Assembly (NCBI GenBank): GCA_965221785.1
Contig: CBDCSR010000003.1
Span: 124,001-188,000 of the forward strand
DNA from: BD2-11 sp965221785
GTDB lineage: Bacteria; Gemmatimonadota; Gemmatimonadetes; Longimicrobiales; Gaopeijiaceae
DNA length: 64,000 nt
Reading direction: 5' to 3'
The notes under the pieces were generated by a model, which was not told the origin of the DNA, did not search any database, and saw nothing but the letters and a program-made list of their open reading frames with translations. The translations under genes were made by a program, and so were the position numbers. Within the stretch, counting starts at the first letter, position 1. Each line of letters begins with the position of its first letter. Below, in pieces: positions 52,747 to 62,591 of this stretch.

Positions 52747-53886
52747 ATGAGACTACTACAGGCCGCCCTGGTCGCGGCCACCGTCCTGGCCGCGTGTGAC
52801 GACAAAACCGCCCCGGTCTCCCTTGACGAGGAGACCCCGGTGAAGGTCGGCTTTCTGGTCTCGGGCGTCCGCACCTTCCCGAACGGTGCAATGATCGCGG
52901 TGGACGAGGTCAACGGGCGCGGCGGGTTGTTGGGCCGTTCCGTCGAACTGATCGTCCGGATGGGCCTGGAGGAAGCGGCGGAAGCGGTGGATACGGCGGA
53001 AGCGATGATCCTCGGCGACGAAGTGGTCGCCCTCATTGGACCCAACCGCTCGGCGCACGCGATCATGGTAGGGGCTGTCGCGCAACGCCACGGCGTCCCG
53101 ATGGTCACGACGGCGGCCACCAATCCGGGCGTGACTGCGGCGGGCGACCTGGTCTTCATGGCCGCATTCACCGATCAGTTTCAGGGACGGGTCATGGCCG
53201 ATTTTGCGTTCGAGATGCTCGGCACGACGACGGCTGCCGTCCTGACCGAGCGGGGGAACGTGTACAGCGAGGGCATCGGAGACTTTTTCGTCGCCCATTT
53301 CCGTAGCCTGGGCGGGACGATCGTCGCCGATGAGTCCTACGAGCGTGGCCAGACGGACTTCACCATGCAACTGACGGAAATCGCGGCTTCGGCTCCGGCG
53401 GCGCTGTTCCTTCCCGGCTCGGACGAAGAAGTTGCGCTCCTGACCGCGCAGGCGCGCGCCCTGCCGCTACGCGATGCCGATGGCGAGCCGACGGTGTTCC
53501 TGGGGGCCGATGTGTGGGACAACCCGGCGCTTCTGGAACACGAGGAAGCCGCCGTGGATGGCAGCTTCTTCAGCACTCACTTCTCGCCGGACACCGACGA
53601 GCCGGCCGCACGTGCATTCGTCGATACCTATCGCACGCGGTACGGGATCGACCCCGCGGGCGGAGACGCGGTGAGCTACGATGCGGTCCGGCTGTTTCTG
53701 GAGGCCGCCGCCCGGGCGGGCAGTCTCGATGCGGATGCCGTCCGGCGGGAATTGCTGGCTACCGAACGGTATGCCGGGGCGACATATATCTCACACTACA
53801 ACGAAGTTCGCCATCCGACCAAGAGCGCGGTCATCATGACCATTGCTGACGGCGTGAAGAGATTCTACCAGCAGGTGGAGCCGTAG
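52747..53886 (+). CDS. Branched-chain-type ABC solute-binding lipoprotein (periplasmic binding fold I)
   Basis: A 379-residue lipoprotein (lipobox Leu-Ala-Ala-Cys17). The two-lobe type I binding fold is clear: Gly-Ala-Met-Ile-Ala-Val-Asp-Glu-Val-Asn-Gly-Arg-Gly-Gly, Ala-Leu-Ile-Gly-Pro-Asn-Arg-Ser, Pro-Met-Val-Thr-Thr-Ala-Ala-Thr-Asn and Ser-Tyr-Asp-Ala-Val-Arg-Leu. Family members bind amino acids, amides or urea. No permease or ATPase genes lie nearby, so it either works with a remote LivHMGF-type importer or is an orphan sensor. It appears intact in a decaying neighbourhood. Confidence 0.88.
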   Translation: MRLLQAALVAATVLAACDDKTAPVSLDEETPVKVGFLVSGVRTFPNGAMIAVDEVNGRGGLLGRSVELIVRMGLEEAAEAVDTAEAMILGDEVVALIGPNRSAHAIMVGAVAQRHGVPMVTTAATNPGVTAAGDLVFMAAFTDQFQGRVMADFAFEMLGTTTAAVLTERGNVYSEGIGDFFVAHFRSLGGTIVADESYERGQTDFTMQLTEIAASAPAALFLPGSDEEVALLTAQARALPLRDADGEPTVFLGADVWDNPALLEHEEAAVDGSFFSTHFSPDTDEPAARAFVDTYRTRYGIDPAGGDAVSYDAVRLFLEAAARAGSLDADAVRRELLATERYAGATYISHYNEVRHPTKSAVIMTIADGVKRFYQQVEP

Positions 53887-54001
53887 CTACTCCCGAATCG
53901 AGGCTGGGCGTGGCGAGGCGGGCGAGAAATCTGTCGCCCGCGCCGATGGGGACCCGCAACCGCGTCGACCTGCTACGCTGTCGGCGTCCAGCGCAGTCGC
54001 T

Positions 54002-54310
54002 ATGACGCTGTTCTCGATCGGCTTTGACATGCCCGAGACCGCGCACCTGGATGGTGCGTCGTCGTTCGTTTTCGCCATTCCCGCGCCCGGGGGATGGGCC
54101 GGAGCCATCGAACGCATCACGCTCGAAGGACCCGGCGGGGTCGCCTCCTTGGACCCGGAGACCCACGCACCCGCCATCATCGTCCGCGATCCGACCGACG
54201 GGCACGTGCTCGGCTTGCTCACCGACCCGCCGCCCGCACTGCTGTCCTCCTCGGACGACCGGGCGAACTCGCCGCTTTCCGGCTCCGACATCGTCGTCAG
54301 CGGCGTAAGC
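54002..54310 (+). pseudogene. C-terminal fragment of a secreted protein
   Basis: About 100 residues (Ala-Ser-Ser-Phe-Val-Phe-Ala-Ile-Pro, Gly-Gly-Trp-Ala, Ile-Thr-Leu-Glu-Gly-Pro-Gly-Gly, Ile-Val-Arg-Asp-Pro) resemble the C-terminal beta domain of secreted peptidase-like proteins common in Gemmatimonadota. The frame is open upstream without signal or start, and no catalytic domain precedes it. It is probably a remnant left by deletion; the boundaries are approximate. Confidence 0.4.
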
Positions 54311-54441
54311 CACGAATTGACTTCGTCCCTCGGTCCATCGTCGTTTCAGTGGTGTACGTCTCATCAGCCTCGCGCGCGGGTCGGGCCGCATTCGGGCCGT
54401 CCGACTGCCGCGCGCACCCTCTTGAAGGAAGGGCGACTTCG

Positions 54442-57400
54442 ATGCGACGATGGCTCCACTCTCTTGCCGCTGCCGTTTTCGTCTTTGGACTTCTGGCTGG
54501 CGGCTCACTTCCGGGGAATCTCGCTGCACAGGAGACCGGTACTCTTGCGGGCGCGGTGCTCGACGCCGCTACGTCCCGTCCGTTGGCGGGCGCCCGCATC
54601 GAACTGGCCGCGCTGGAAAGGTTAGTCCTGTCGCGGGAAGGGGGTCGCTTCGTCATGGCGGACGTTCCTGCCGGCACCCATCGGATTCAGGTCGAGATGC
54701 TGGGGTACGAAACCCTGTCCCGGTCCGTGACCGTGACCTCGGGTGATGCCGTCGTCGTCGAACTGCGGATGGAGCCCGAGGCGTTGCGCCTGCACGAACT
54801 GGTGGTGACCGGCACGGCCTTCGAGGAGTCGCCCGTCGAACTCCCCTACGCGGTCTCGGTCGCGGGTCGCCGGACGCTCGCCGAACAGGGCTCGCCGCAG
54901 GCGTTCGACTTCTTCCGGAACCTCACCGCCATGCACGGCATTCTCGGTGCCCGCCAGGGATGGTACAGCGCGCGGCCGCCCGGCCTCGTATCGGAGACCG
55001 TGGCGTCCGTCAATCTTCGGGGGCTGGGGGCTTCGCGGACTCTCGTGCTCCTCAACGGACGCCGCCAGGTGTACATCCCGCTTCGCCTCGCCGGAGGCCG
55101 TTTCGTCGATGTCAACGCCTTTCCGTCGATTGCCCTGGACCGGATCGAGGTGGTCAAGGAGGGAGCGTCGGCGGTCTACGGGTCCGACGCGGTGACGGGG
55201 GTGGTCAACTTTCTGACCCGCGGCGACTTCGAGGGCTTCGAGATCTCCGGCTCCCACGAGTATTTCTCGGGAGCGGGGGAAACGAACGTCGGCGCCATCT
55301 GGGGTTCGGAGTTGGGCGAGCGTGCGCACGCGGTCGTGTCCGCCGAGGCGTTCGTCACTCGGGAACTCACGGTCGAAGAGCGGGACTGGACGCTGGGCGG
55401 GTTCGTTCCGGGCGGTGGCGGCTGGTCGTACATCGGCAATCCGGGCGCCTTCCTCTTCCCCAGACTGACAGGGAACGAGACGGCCGAGGAGTTCGTTGCG
55501 GCCCTGACCGACGCGCACTACGGAGGCTGGGGAGGCGTCTTCGTCGACCCGCGGTGCGAGGGGTTCGGGGGCTTCCTGGAACCGGACGAGACCTGCCGCT
55601 TCGACTACGGGCCCTTCGACAACCTGGCCGAGGCTTCCCGCCAGATCCGGGCCTTCGCCGAATTGAACGGCGGTATCGACGACGGGACCAGCTACCATCT
55701 GGAAGCCCTCTGGGCGGAGGCCAGCACGCCCAACTGGCGCACCACACCCTCCTACCTGCCCATCTCGCTCTACGATGGAACCCAGTTGATCGAGCCCGGG
55801 CATCCCGGCCGGCAGGTGTTCTGCCGCAGCTACGGACATCGTGCCGGGTTCTCCGGCACGGAGGCGTGCCTGGAGAACAACTGGTATTTCTTCGGCCGCA
55901 TGGTCGGCAACTCCGGTCCCCCGCGGACGCTGCGCCGCGATTCGCGCACCCGGCGGATCGCCGGCTCCATCGAACGGGAACTCGAAGCCTTCGGGGGAAG
56001 GGAGGCGGCCCTCGAACTGGCCGCCAGCTTCTCCCGGTCGACGGGCAACGCCAACCTCCCCGGCGAGTACCTCCACCGCAAGTTCCTGGCGTTCCGGGGC
56101 TTCGGAGGGCCGGACTGCGGGGTCGGTGTGGTCGTGGACCGATCGAGCCCGTCCGGCATGGCGCTGGGGCCCCTGGGCGGCAAGGTGGCCGGGCAGGGCG
56201 ACTGCATGTACTACAACCCGTTCAGCACCGCCCATCAACATTCGGTGCAGCCGGGGGCGCGCTATCGCGACCAGGCCAATCCCGACTACACCCCGGGCCT
56301 GGAGAACCCCCGGGAGCTGATCGACTGGATCAACGACGAAGTCAATCTGGACAACGAAGCCGACCTGTTCGTCGTGGACGCGCTCCTGAAGGGCGCCCTG
56401 TCGGAGCAGGCGGAATACGCTGCCGGCTACCAGTTTCGCAGGCTGGGCGTGGGGGCCGAGCCCAACGATCCCGGGAACCTCGAGGTGACGCCGTGCCCCG
56501 TCCCGGGGGACCACGGCTGCCCGGACCCGTTCGGCCCCTTCCACTTGACTGGCGGCTTCTTCCCCTACGAAGACGCCCAGACCGTACATCGGTTGTTTGC
56601 GGAGTCCCGCCTTGAACTCGGGCACCGGATACACGGGCAGATCGCCGCCAACTACGAGTTTCACGGCTCGGTCCGGAGCTTCGACCCCAAGGTCGCGCTC
56701 CGCGTCGAGCTCGCGGAGCCGATCGCCCTGCGCGGATCGGTCCAGACCACGTTCCGGACCCCTTCCGTCGACGACCTCAACGAAGAGCTGAGAGGGCCTT
56801 CACCTACAACGTGGGCGCCACCTTCCAACTGCCGCGCTTTCGCGCTTCGGTCGACTACTGGGACTACGACTTCGAGAACGTCATCGACGTCCTGCCCTAC
56901 GAGGGTATTGCCAGCCTCTACGCCATGGGCGGAAGCCGGCGGGAGGCGGTGAGGAGGTTCGTTACCTGTCCCGACGGCAAGGGCACCGGCACCTGCGACA
57001 TCCAGTCGGTGGAGCGGATCGAGGTACGCTTCGTCAATTGGCCGGGCGTCCGGATGTCGGGTATCGATTTTCACGCGAGCACCCGCATCCCCCTCGGGGA
57101 GGCGATCATGTCACTCGAACTGGACGGCACCTACGGCAGGGAGTTCACCGTCCGGGCGCTGGATGTGGACGGGGTTGAGGTGCTCGGGGCACACGACGCC
57201 TCCGGGAAGCTGAACTGGGCCAACCCCATCGCCCCTCCGCTCCCCCAATGGAAATCGAGTTTCTCTGCCGGATACCACGTGGGCGACTACAGCGTGGTCA
57301 ACCACCTCAACGCGGTCTCGGGCTACACCAACGAGGCCTTTGTGGGCACCCGGTACGAGGACATCGACCGCTGGGTGACATGGGATGTCAGTCTGCTCAG

Positions 57401-57557
57401 GCGCACGTCCGGAAAGCTCGACATGGGCCTGTCCGCACTTAACGCGCTGAACGCCGATCCTCCACTGGTCAGGTGGGAAGCATCCTACGATGGCTTCACG
57501 CACAGCCCCAAGGGTCGGCGGATCAAGCTCTCGCTGACGTACCGGATGGGGCATTGA
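54442..57557 (+). pseudogene. TonB-dependent receptor interrupted by a deletion/frameshift
   Basis: It starts at ATG 54442 with a signal peptide, carboxypeptidase-like domain (Gly-Thr-Leu-Ala-Gly-Ala-Val-Leu-Asp-Ala), plug (Val-Asn-Leu-Arg-Gly-Leu-Gly-Ala-Ser-Arg, Ala-Val-Tyr-Gly-Ser-Asp-Ala) and much of the barrel. Near 56790, after Thr-Pro-Ser-Val-Asp-Asp-Leu-Asn-Glu-Glu, the coding frame changes. The barrel resumes in another frame at Phe-Thr-Tyr-Asn-Val-Gly-Ala-Thr-Phe (about 56800) and ends Leu-Ser-Leu-Thr-Tyr-Arg-Met-Gly-His. The stretch usually lying between these two motifs is missing, so a small deletion is more likely than a one-base error. AAGGAAGGG is upstream of the start. Confidence 0.8.
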
Positions 57558-57575
57558 AGAGAGGCGGGGCTCAGG

Positions 57576-57680
57576 GGGAAGCAGCTTCCCGCGTGACGCG
57601 GGCCATGATGGCCACGGCGCCCCGTGCACCTGAAAGCTGCGCTTTGCCAGATCGATCCCGATGATGCTAACCTCCTCCAT
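57576..57680 (-). mobile_element. N-terminal fragment of an IS110-family transposase
   Basis: ATG 57680 begins Met-Glu-Glu-Val-Ser-Ile-Ile-Gly-Ile-Asp-Leu-Ala-Lys-x-Ser-Phe-Gln-Val-His-Gly-Ala, the start of IS110 DEDD transposases including the first catalytic Asp. About ten residues later Arg-Gly-Lys-Leu-Leu-Pro also fits the family. The rest is gone; the frame runs into the end of the broken TonB receptor. It marks past transposition at this junction. Confidence 0.7.
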
Positions 57681-58062
57681 GTGGATGCCTCCTCCCTCAG
57701 ATGGTCGACTAATCGCTCCGTACCATCTTGGCACATCGCGATGCCGTCGGGAGGGGGCGGCCACTCCATCGGTCAAGCAAATACTCCGTGTGGCCACACT
57801 CTGTGCGTCCCCGGCGGAGGCTGACGAGGGGCTTCGCCCCCTCGACCCCCAAGAGGTCCACGCTCCTGTGGAGTTCGCGGATGGGGATGTGGCCATCGAG
57901 CACATGCGCACCCGGCACGGAGCGCGCTCGGACGACAACCTGCACCAACTCGCGCAGCGCGAACACGCGGACGGCAACTGGAAGACGCCGGTTCGGATGC
58001 TTGAGAGAGAAACGTCCGCATCGACCAAGCGCAGGCCGAACGACCGGGCCGTGCCCTACGAG
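57681..58062. other. Non-coding region beside infA
   Basis: 382 bases between the IS110 fragment and the infA stop. Several open frames exist on both strands but none has recognisable content. Confidence 0.45.
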
Positions 58063-58278
58063 CTACTTGTACCGATACGTGATGCGGCCCTTCGACAGAT
58101 CGTAGGGAGACATCTCGCATTTCACGCGGTCGCCCTCCAGCACCCGGATGTAGTTTTGGCGCATCTTTCCAGAGAGGTACGTGTGGATCTCGTGGCCGTT
58201 TTCCAAGCGGACACGGAAGGTGGCGTTGGGCAGGACCTCGATGACGATCCCTTCGATTTCGATCGCCTGTTTTGCCAT
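58063..58278 (-). CDS. infA: Translation initiation factor IF-1
   Basis: A 71-residue single OB-fold protein, full length and canonical: Glu-Gly-Ile-Val-Ile-Glu-Val-Leu-Pro-Asn-Ala-Thr-Phe-Arg-Val, His-Thr-Tyr-Leu-Ser-Gly-Lys-Met-Arg, Gly-Asp-Arg-Val-Lys-Cys-Glu-Met-Ser-Pro-Tyr-Asp-Leu and Gly-Arg-Ile-Thr-Tyr-Arg. It binds the 30S A site during initiation. It stands alone here, away from ribosomal protein genes, with degraded genes on both sides. Confidence 0.98.
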   Translation of the reverse strand: MAKQAIEIEGIVIEVLPNATFRVRLENGHEIHTYLSGKMRQNYIRVLEGDRVKCEMSPYDLSKGRITYRYK

Positions 58279-58429
58279 GGGCGGGCCTCATGATCGTGGC
58301 CGGGAAGATGCCAAGCCCGTCCAACCTCCGTAGCGCGATCCCGTCGCGCAAGCGGCGCGGGGGCGTACCGGCGGGCGGCGGAGAAGTCGGGAGGAGGCTA
58401 CCGGCGTGGGGCTACGATGCGCGCGGAGA

Positions 58430-59376
58430 GTCAGGCGGTCGACTCGATGGCCGATGAGGGACGAGTGTTGTTGTCAACAGCGGCGTGGAAACCCTCGGCT
58501 GAGTTGTGGAAAACGGCGATGCCCACAAAGCGGTACTGAACGATCCTCTGGCGGATCTGATAGGTCTACGAATCCGTAGCGATCCATGAACCAGCATCGG
58601 CGCTCGAAAGGTCCGTGCGCCCCGGTAAGCGGCCCCGAACTGCCAAGCCTCTCCAGAAGCGTCCTTGACAGGTTGCGGCTGTTGCAAAGCGGTTTGCGCT
58701 TTCGCAGCAGTCCGTCTCGAACGCGCTGCCGCACGCGCGTCGAGGTCGCGGTTGCTTCTGCCGGATTCGAACTCGTCGGTATCGCACGGTTCTGGAGAGA
58801 AGCAACCGGTGTACTGGCTGGCGAACCGCAGCCCTGCGAAGCGTACGCCAGCCAGCAGGTAGACGGCCAGACCCCGGGAATCCAATCCGCTCGGATCGCC
58901 GCCGACCCTCAGCGTCGCGCCGTAACTGGTCTCCTTCGCCAGGCTCCATCGGTCGGGCCAGCTTTCCCCAAGCTGTCGGCGCTCGGCCGAGATTCCTGCT
59001 CCCGCAAACTGAGCCTCGGTTGCACCGCCGTGCCATTCGATGCCCACCTCGCCTTCAAGGAACCAGCGGCCGGCAGAGAGTGGAAGGCGATATCCGCCTA
59101 CCGCGCCGACGCCGTACGCGAACCCGTCTCCCGAGACCTCGTCCCGAAACACTCTGCCGCGCCTCGGCTCCGGCACCCGCGTGTTGGGGCGGTGTTGTCC
59201 ACCGTCTTCCGCATCGTGGCGCCGAGCCGACCGGCAGGCAGCGTCAGACCAAGGTGGAACCCCCGCACCACCTCTCCCGCCTGCGCCTGCGCCACAACCG
59301 GCGAGCCAGCCAAAACGCCGGCAGCCACGGTCCAGCGCAGTCCGTAAGTCGTTCGCCTGAGCAAGTTGTCTGGCAT
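58430..59376 (-). pseudogene. Frameshifted outer-membrane beta-barrel protein
   Basis: A signal peptide (start 59376; Gly-Ser-Pro-Val-Val-Ala-Gln-Ala) leads into Phe-His-Leu-Gly-Leu-Thr-Leu-Pro-Ala. Near 59185 the coding frame changes, and barrel-like strands continue (Gly-Tyr-Arg-Leu-Pro-Leu, Trp-Phe-Leu-Glu-Gly-Glu-Val-Gly-Ile-Glu-Trp, Tyr-Leu-Leu-Ala-Gly-Val-Arg-Phe-Ala). A second break near 58700 is suggested by barrel-like text in a third frame that also contains an in-frame stop. The precise family is unknown. Confidence 0.55.
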
Positions 59377-59646
59377 TCCCGTCGTTCCCTCCCGTCAACC
59401 GGGAAGCATGTGCGAGTCCTCACCTCACAGGATGCCTCCACCCCGGCAGGGCCGGCAAGCTTCCGGGCGACCGTCAACCGGTCTCCCACGCTCGTTGACG
59501 AACACGAATCGCACCGCTTCCGTTTCCCAGCTCCGCGACGCCTCCCGGCTTTCCAGCACCGGGCCGCAGACAAGCGAAGTGGCTTCCGTTCGTCCCTCAC
59601 GTGTATCTTGAGGAACCAGCATCGCTCAGTCCCATGGGAGGCGAAA

Positions 59647-60258
59647 ATGGCTGTTGACACACTGGATGAACTGCGCACCGTCTACCGTCCGCCTGCGCCG
59701 AGGGCCGGGCTCAAGGTCCTGGATCGCCTGGACGACCACTGCCGCAGGTTCATCGCACTCTCGCCGTTCTACGTCATCAGTTCCGCCCGGGCCGACGGGC
59801 GGGCCGACGCCTCCCCGCGTGGCGACCCGCCAGGTTCGTTGGCGCACGTTTTGGACGACCGGACGCTTCTGCTGCCCGACCGACCGGGGAACCGCCAAGT
59901 GGACACGTTGATGAACCTCGTCGAACGTCCCTATGTGGGGTTGCTATTCTTCGTGCCGGGCTTCACGGAAACGCTTCGCATCAACGGTCGGGCGGAGATC
60001 TCGACCGATCCGAAACTGCTCGATGTGCTCGCGATTAAGGCCAAGCCCCCGATCTCGGTCCTCAAGGTGTCGGTCGAAGAAGCATTCCTCCACTGCGCCA
60101 AGGCGCTCATTCGGGCGCGGCTCTGGGACCCGGCAGCCCGGGTCGAACGCTCGTGCTATCCCACCTACGGGCAAGTTCTGGCGGATCAGATTGCGGGCGC
60201 GGACGCCGCAGAGATCGACGCCGGCGAGGAGGAAAGCGCGCGGATCGAACTCTATTGA
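59647..60258 (+). CDS. PPOX-class FMN-binding flavoprotein
   Basis: A 203-residue pyridoxamine-phosphate-oxidase-like split-barrel protein: Phe-Ile-Ala-Leu-Ser-Pro-Phe-Tyr-Val-Ile-Ser-Ser-Ala-Arg, Leu-Leu-Leu-Pro-Asp-Arg-Pro-Gly-Asn-Arg (the usual FMN phosphate segment) and Val-Gly-Leu-Leu-Phe-Phe-Val-Pro-Gly-Phe-x-Glu-Thr-Leu-Arg-x-Asn-Gly-Arg. It belongs to the MSMEG_1061/DR2398-like group with no settled substrate. GGGAGG lies before ATG 59647. It is intact. Confidence 0.87.
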   Translation: MAVDTLDELRTVYRPPAPRAGLKVLDRLDDHCRRFIALSPFYVISSARADGRADASPRGDPPGSLAHVLDDRTLLLPDRPGNRQVDTLMNLVERPYVGLLFFVPGFTETLRINGRAEISTDPKLLDVLAIKAKPPISVLKVSVEEAFLHCAKALIRARLWDPAARVERSCYPTYGQVLADQIAGADAAEIDAGEEESARIELY

Positions 60259-60315
60259 TCGGGACGATCATGGCGGAGGCTGCGGGACGTTCGGCCGAAG
60301 CCTTTCTGCATCCTG

Positions 60316-60567
60316 TTGTCAGCGGCAGCGGTTGCGGGGGTTGGACAGTGCCGCGTTTGTCGCGCACGCGGACCCCTCCGGGCTGTTAGGGGCTTTCGAA
60401 AGGTTGGCTTGCACGAGCAGGTCGAGGCTTTGCAGCGGCGTGTCGAGCGGCAGAGCGCTCAGAGCGAAACCTTGAAGAAGCAGGTCGAGCGGCTGAGCGG
60501 GCAGGTGACGCGCTTGACCGAAGACTCCGGGACCTTCGGCGTGAGGTTTCGCGGCGGCTGGAGATAA
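60316..60567 (+). CDS. Possible small coiled-coil protein
   Basis: An 83-residue frame whose second half (Leu-His-Glu-Gln-Val-Glu-Ala-Leu-Gln-Arg-Arg-Val, then Leu-Lys-Lys-Gln-Val-Glu-Arg-Leu-Ser) has clear heptads. It starts only with TTG and lacks a good ribosome-binding site. It may be a remnant of a larger gene or chance in a decayed region. 60568-60807 contains nothing recognisable. Confidence 0.3.
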   Translation: MSAAAVAGVGQCRVCRARGPLRAVRGFRKVGLHEQVEALQRRVERQSAQSETLKKQVERLSGQVTRLTEDSGTFGVRFRGGWR

Positions 60568-60807
60568 AGCGGCCGCGTGGGCCGAACCGGGATTTGACCT
60601 AACCGCTGACCGCTCCTGATGGCCGGCATCGACTCGCATTGAGTCGCCGCGGGCAGGAAATGCAGCCTCGTCCGCAGAGTTGAACGAGGCCGGTCCATGT
60701 TGACATCTTAGGACGCACTGGACTCAACGGATGACCGAATCGCCTCAATTCGAGCACCGCTGGCTGGTTCACACGCACATCGACCTCAGGATCCGAGCCC
60801 TTGGCCG

Positions 60808-61000
60808 CTGATCCGCAAGGTGCTCTGGCCCATGGAATACGCAGGCAACAAGGTTCCGGTCGGCACCCTCTTCATGGTGTCTCCCGCCGTAGTCCACCGG
60901 CTACCGGAGGTGTTCGCCGCTCCCGTGCGTGAGGACAAGCGGTATCACAACGAGCGAACCGGCTTCGCCGGCGGCACGGCCCCGGTTTGCGGGAGTTGGC
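60808..61000 (+). pseudogene. C-terminal fragment of a cytochrome P450 (CYP51-like)
   Basis: About 60 residues: Leu-Ile-Arg-Lys-Val-Leu, Met-Glu-Tyr-Ala-Gly, Val-Pro-Val-Gly-Thr-Leu, then Met-Val-Ser-Pro-Ala-Val-Val-His-Arg-Leu-Pro-Glu-Val-Phe-Ala. This is the stretch between the K helix and the haem loop of P450s, closest in my judgement to bacterial CYP51-type sterol demethylases. The segment after Val-Phe-Ala is shortened, and the haem loop is degraded to Gly-Phe-Ala-Gly-Gly-Thr-Ala-Pro-Val-Cys-Gly. The P450 N-terminal 300 residues are absent. The frame ends in TGA overlapping the GTG of the next gene, as in an operon. Confidence 0.6.
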
Positions 61001-61064
61001 GGCCGGGTCCCGAGACACCGTGCCTGGTCTGCCACCGACGCCGCGCTGACGTGAGCGTCTTCCG

Positions 61065-62591
61065 GTGAGCGCCAACCGCTCGCAGGACTACGATGTGGTC
61101 GTCGTGGGCGCGGGTCCGGTGGGCAGCCTGTGCGCCATCGCGCACGGGCGGAGGGGCGCTCGCGTCGCCCTCTTGGAAGCGAATCTGAGGTCTTCGAGGC
61201 GAATGGCGGGGGAGTGGCTGCATCCGCCTGCCGTGCGGATCCTTCGGGAGTTGGGGATAGAGCTGGGGACGCAGCCATGCAGTACAACGGGCAGGGGCTT
61301 CGTAGTTCTCCCGGAAGACGGATCCGAGCCGATCGTGCTTCCCTATGCGGACGGATCTCACGGACTGTCGTGCGAACACGAGGCGATCGTCTCGGTCCTG
61401 CGTGACGCGGTCGAGAACGAATCCGATGTCGCCTTCATCCACCGTGCCCGCGTGCGTTCGGTGGAGGACGGCAGGGTCGTCTTTGTCCGTGACGGAGCCG
61501 AGGAGTCCGTGACCGCGGGGCGGATCGTGGGCGCCGACGGCCGGGCCTCGACCGTGCGCCGGTCGCTGGGCGTATCGGCGGGCCGGACAACCTGCTCGCG
61601 GATGGTCGGAGTCACGACGAGAGGAGCGAGCCTGCCGCTTGAGGGTTACGGGTATGTCGTGCTCGGCGGGCCGGGTCCAGTTCTCATGTACCAACTGGGA
61701 GAGCAACGTGTCCGCATCATCGTGGACGTTCCGCCGGACCAGTGGATCCCCCGGGACCGGATCGGCTTCCTCTCGGATGCCTATGCCGACCTGATTCCCG
61801 AGAACCTCCGACCCGGCTTCTTCGAGGCGCTTCGGGCGGGAAGGTTCGACACGGCCGCCAATGAACTCAGGCCGCGCGTGACGTACGGGACCCCGCATCG
61901 CGTGCTCATCGGCGATGCGGCCGGGCACCATCATCCCATGACGGCGTCGGGAATGACACTCGGTTTCGGCGATGCGCTGACGCTGGCCGAGGCTGGCGAC
62001 TTCGACGACTTCAAGCGCAGGCGGTTCAGGGCGACCCATACGCCGGAACTCCTCGCCATGGAGCTCTACGAGGTCTTCGTCGATCACCGGTCCGAGTCCG
62101 CTGCGGTCAGACGCGCCGTCTACCGGCGTTGGCGGGCGAGTTCCTCATTCCGCGACCGGACCATCCGTCTACTCGCCTGCGAAGAAACATCGCCAGCCCG
62201 TCTCAATCTCACCGGAGGCGCGATGCTGGCCCGGGCGATCGCCCGGGAGATCCCGCGATCCTGCGACCAAGCCGCCTGGCGGCGTGCCCGCGACACCGTT
62301 CATGCGCTGTCCGTCCGCGTCGGGTGGCTCTTACGCAGCGTCGAGCTGCTGCGTAGGGCAAGGAGGAGGGGAACAGAGGACGAGCGGATTCTGGACTCCC
62401 TGGGTCGCGCGTTGCCGGCGTCGATGCCGCCAGGTCCGGGCAACGCTCGTCCGACGCCCCCGGGCGAAGTGGCTTCATGCGACGCCGGACTGGCCTTGAG
62501 CCGCGCGAGTGCGCGCCTGCTGAACCTCCAAGGGGAGGACGGCGCTTGGGAAGGCGAGATGGTCTGGTGTCCCATGCTCACGGCGCAGTAG
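61065..62591 (+). CDS. Squalene-monooxygenase-like FAD enzyme with a truncated squalene-cyclase start at its C-terminus
   Basis: 508 residues. Gly-Ala-Gly-Pro-Val-Gly (15-20) binds FAD; Arg-Met-Ala-Gly-Glu-Trp-Leu-His-Pro and Gly-Asp-Ala-Ala-Gly-His-His-His-Pro-Met-Thr-Ala-Ser-Gly-Met are the squalene-epoxidase-like motifs. Residues about 472-508 change character: Leu-Leu-Asn-Leu-Gln-Gly-Glu-Asp-Gly-Ala-Trp-Glu-Gly-Glu then Val-Trp-Cys-Pro-Met-Leu-Thr-Ala-Gln. This reads like the first helices of squalene-hopene or oxidosqualene cyclases. The TAG stop falls in the first bases of repeat copy 3, so an original fusion was probably cut. With the P450 fragment upstream, a former sterol pathway locus is inferred. 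Confidence 0.72.
   Translation: MSANRSQDYDVVVVGAGPVGSLCAIAHGRRGARVALLEANLRSSRRMAGEWLHPPAVRILRELGIELGTQPCSTTGRGFVVLPEDGSEPIVLPYADGSHGLSCEHEAIVSVLRDAVENESDVAFIHRARVRSVEDGRVVFVRDGAEESVTAGRIVGADGRASTVRRSLGVSAGRTTCSRMVGVTTRGASLPLEGYGYVVLGGPGPVLMYQLGEQRVRIIVDVPPDQWIPRDRIGFLSDAYADLIPENLRPGFFEALRAGRFDTAANELRPRVTYGTPHRVLIGDAAGHHHPMTASGMTLGFGDALTLAEAGDFDDFKRRRFRATHTPELLAMELYEVFVDHRSESAAVRRAVYRRWRASSSFRDRTIRLLACEETSPARLNLTGGAMLARAIAREIPRSCDQAAWRRARDTVHALSVRVGWLLRSVELLRRARRRGTEDERILDSLGRALPASMPPGPGNARPTPPGEVASCDAGLALSRASARLLNLQGEDGAWEGEMVWCPMLTAQ

Noticed and set aside
57709..57966. Small minus-strand frame beside the IS110 fragment considered as transposase continuation
   Set aside because: It lies upstream of the transposase start and shows no transposase motif.
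60459..60698. Minus-strand frames over the coiled-coil region
   Set aside because: No recognisable content; composition like random GC-rich sequence.
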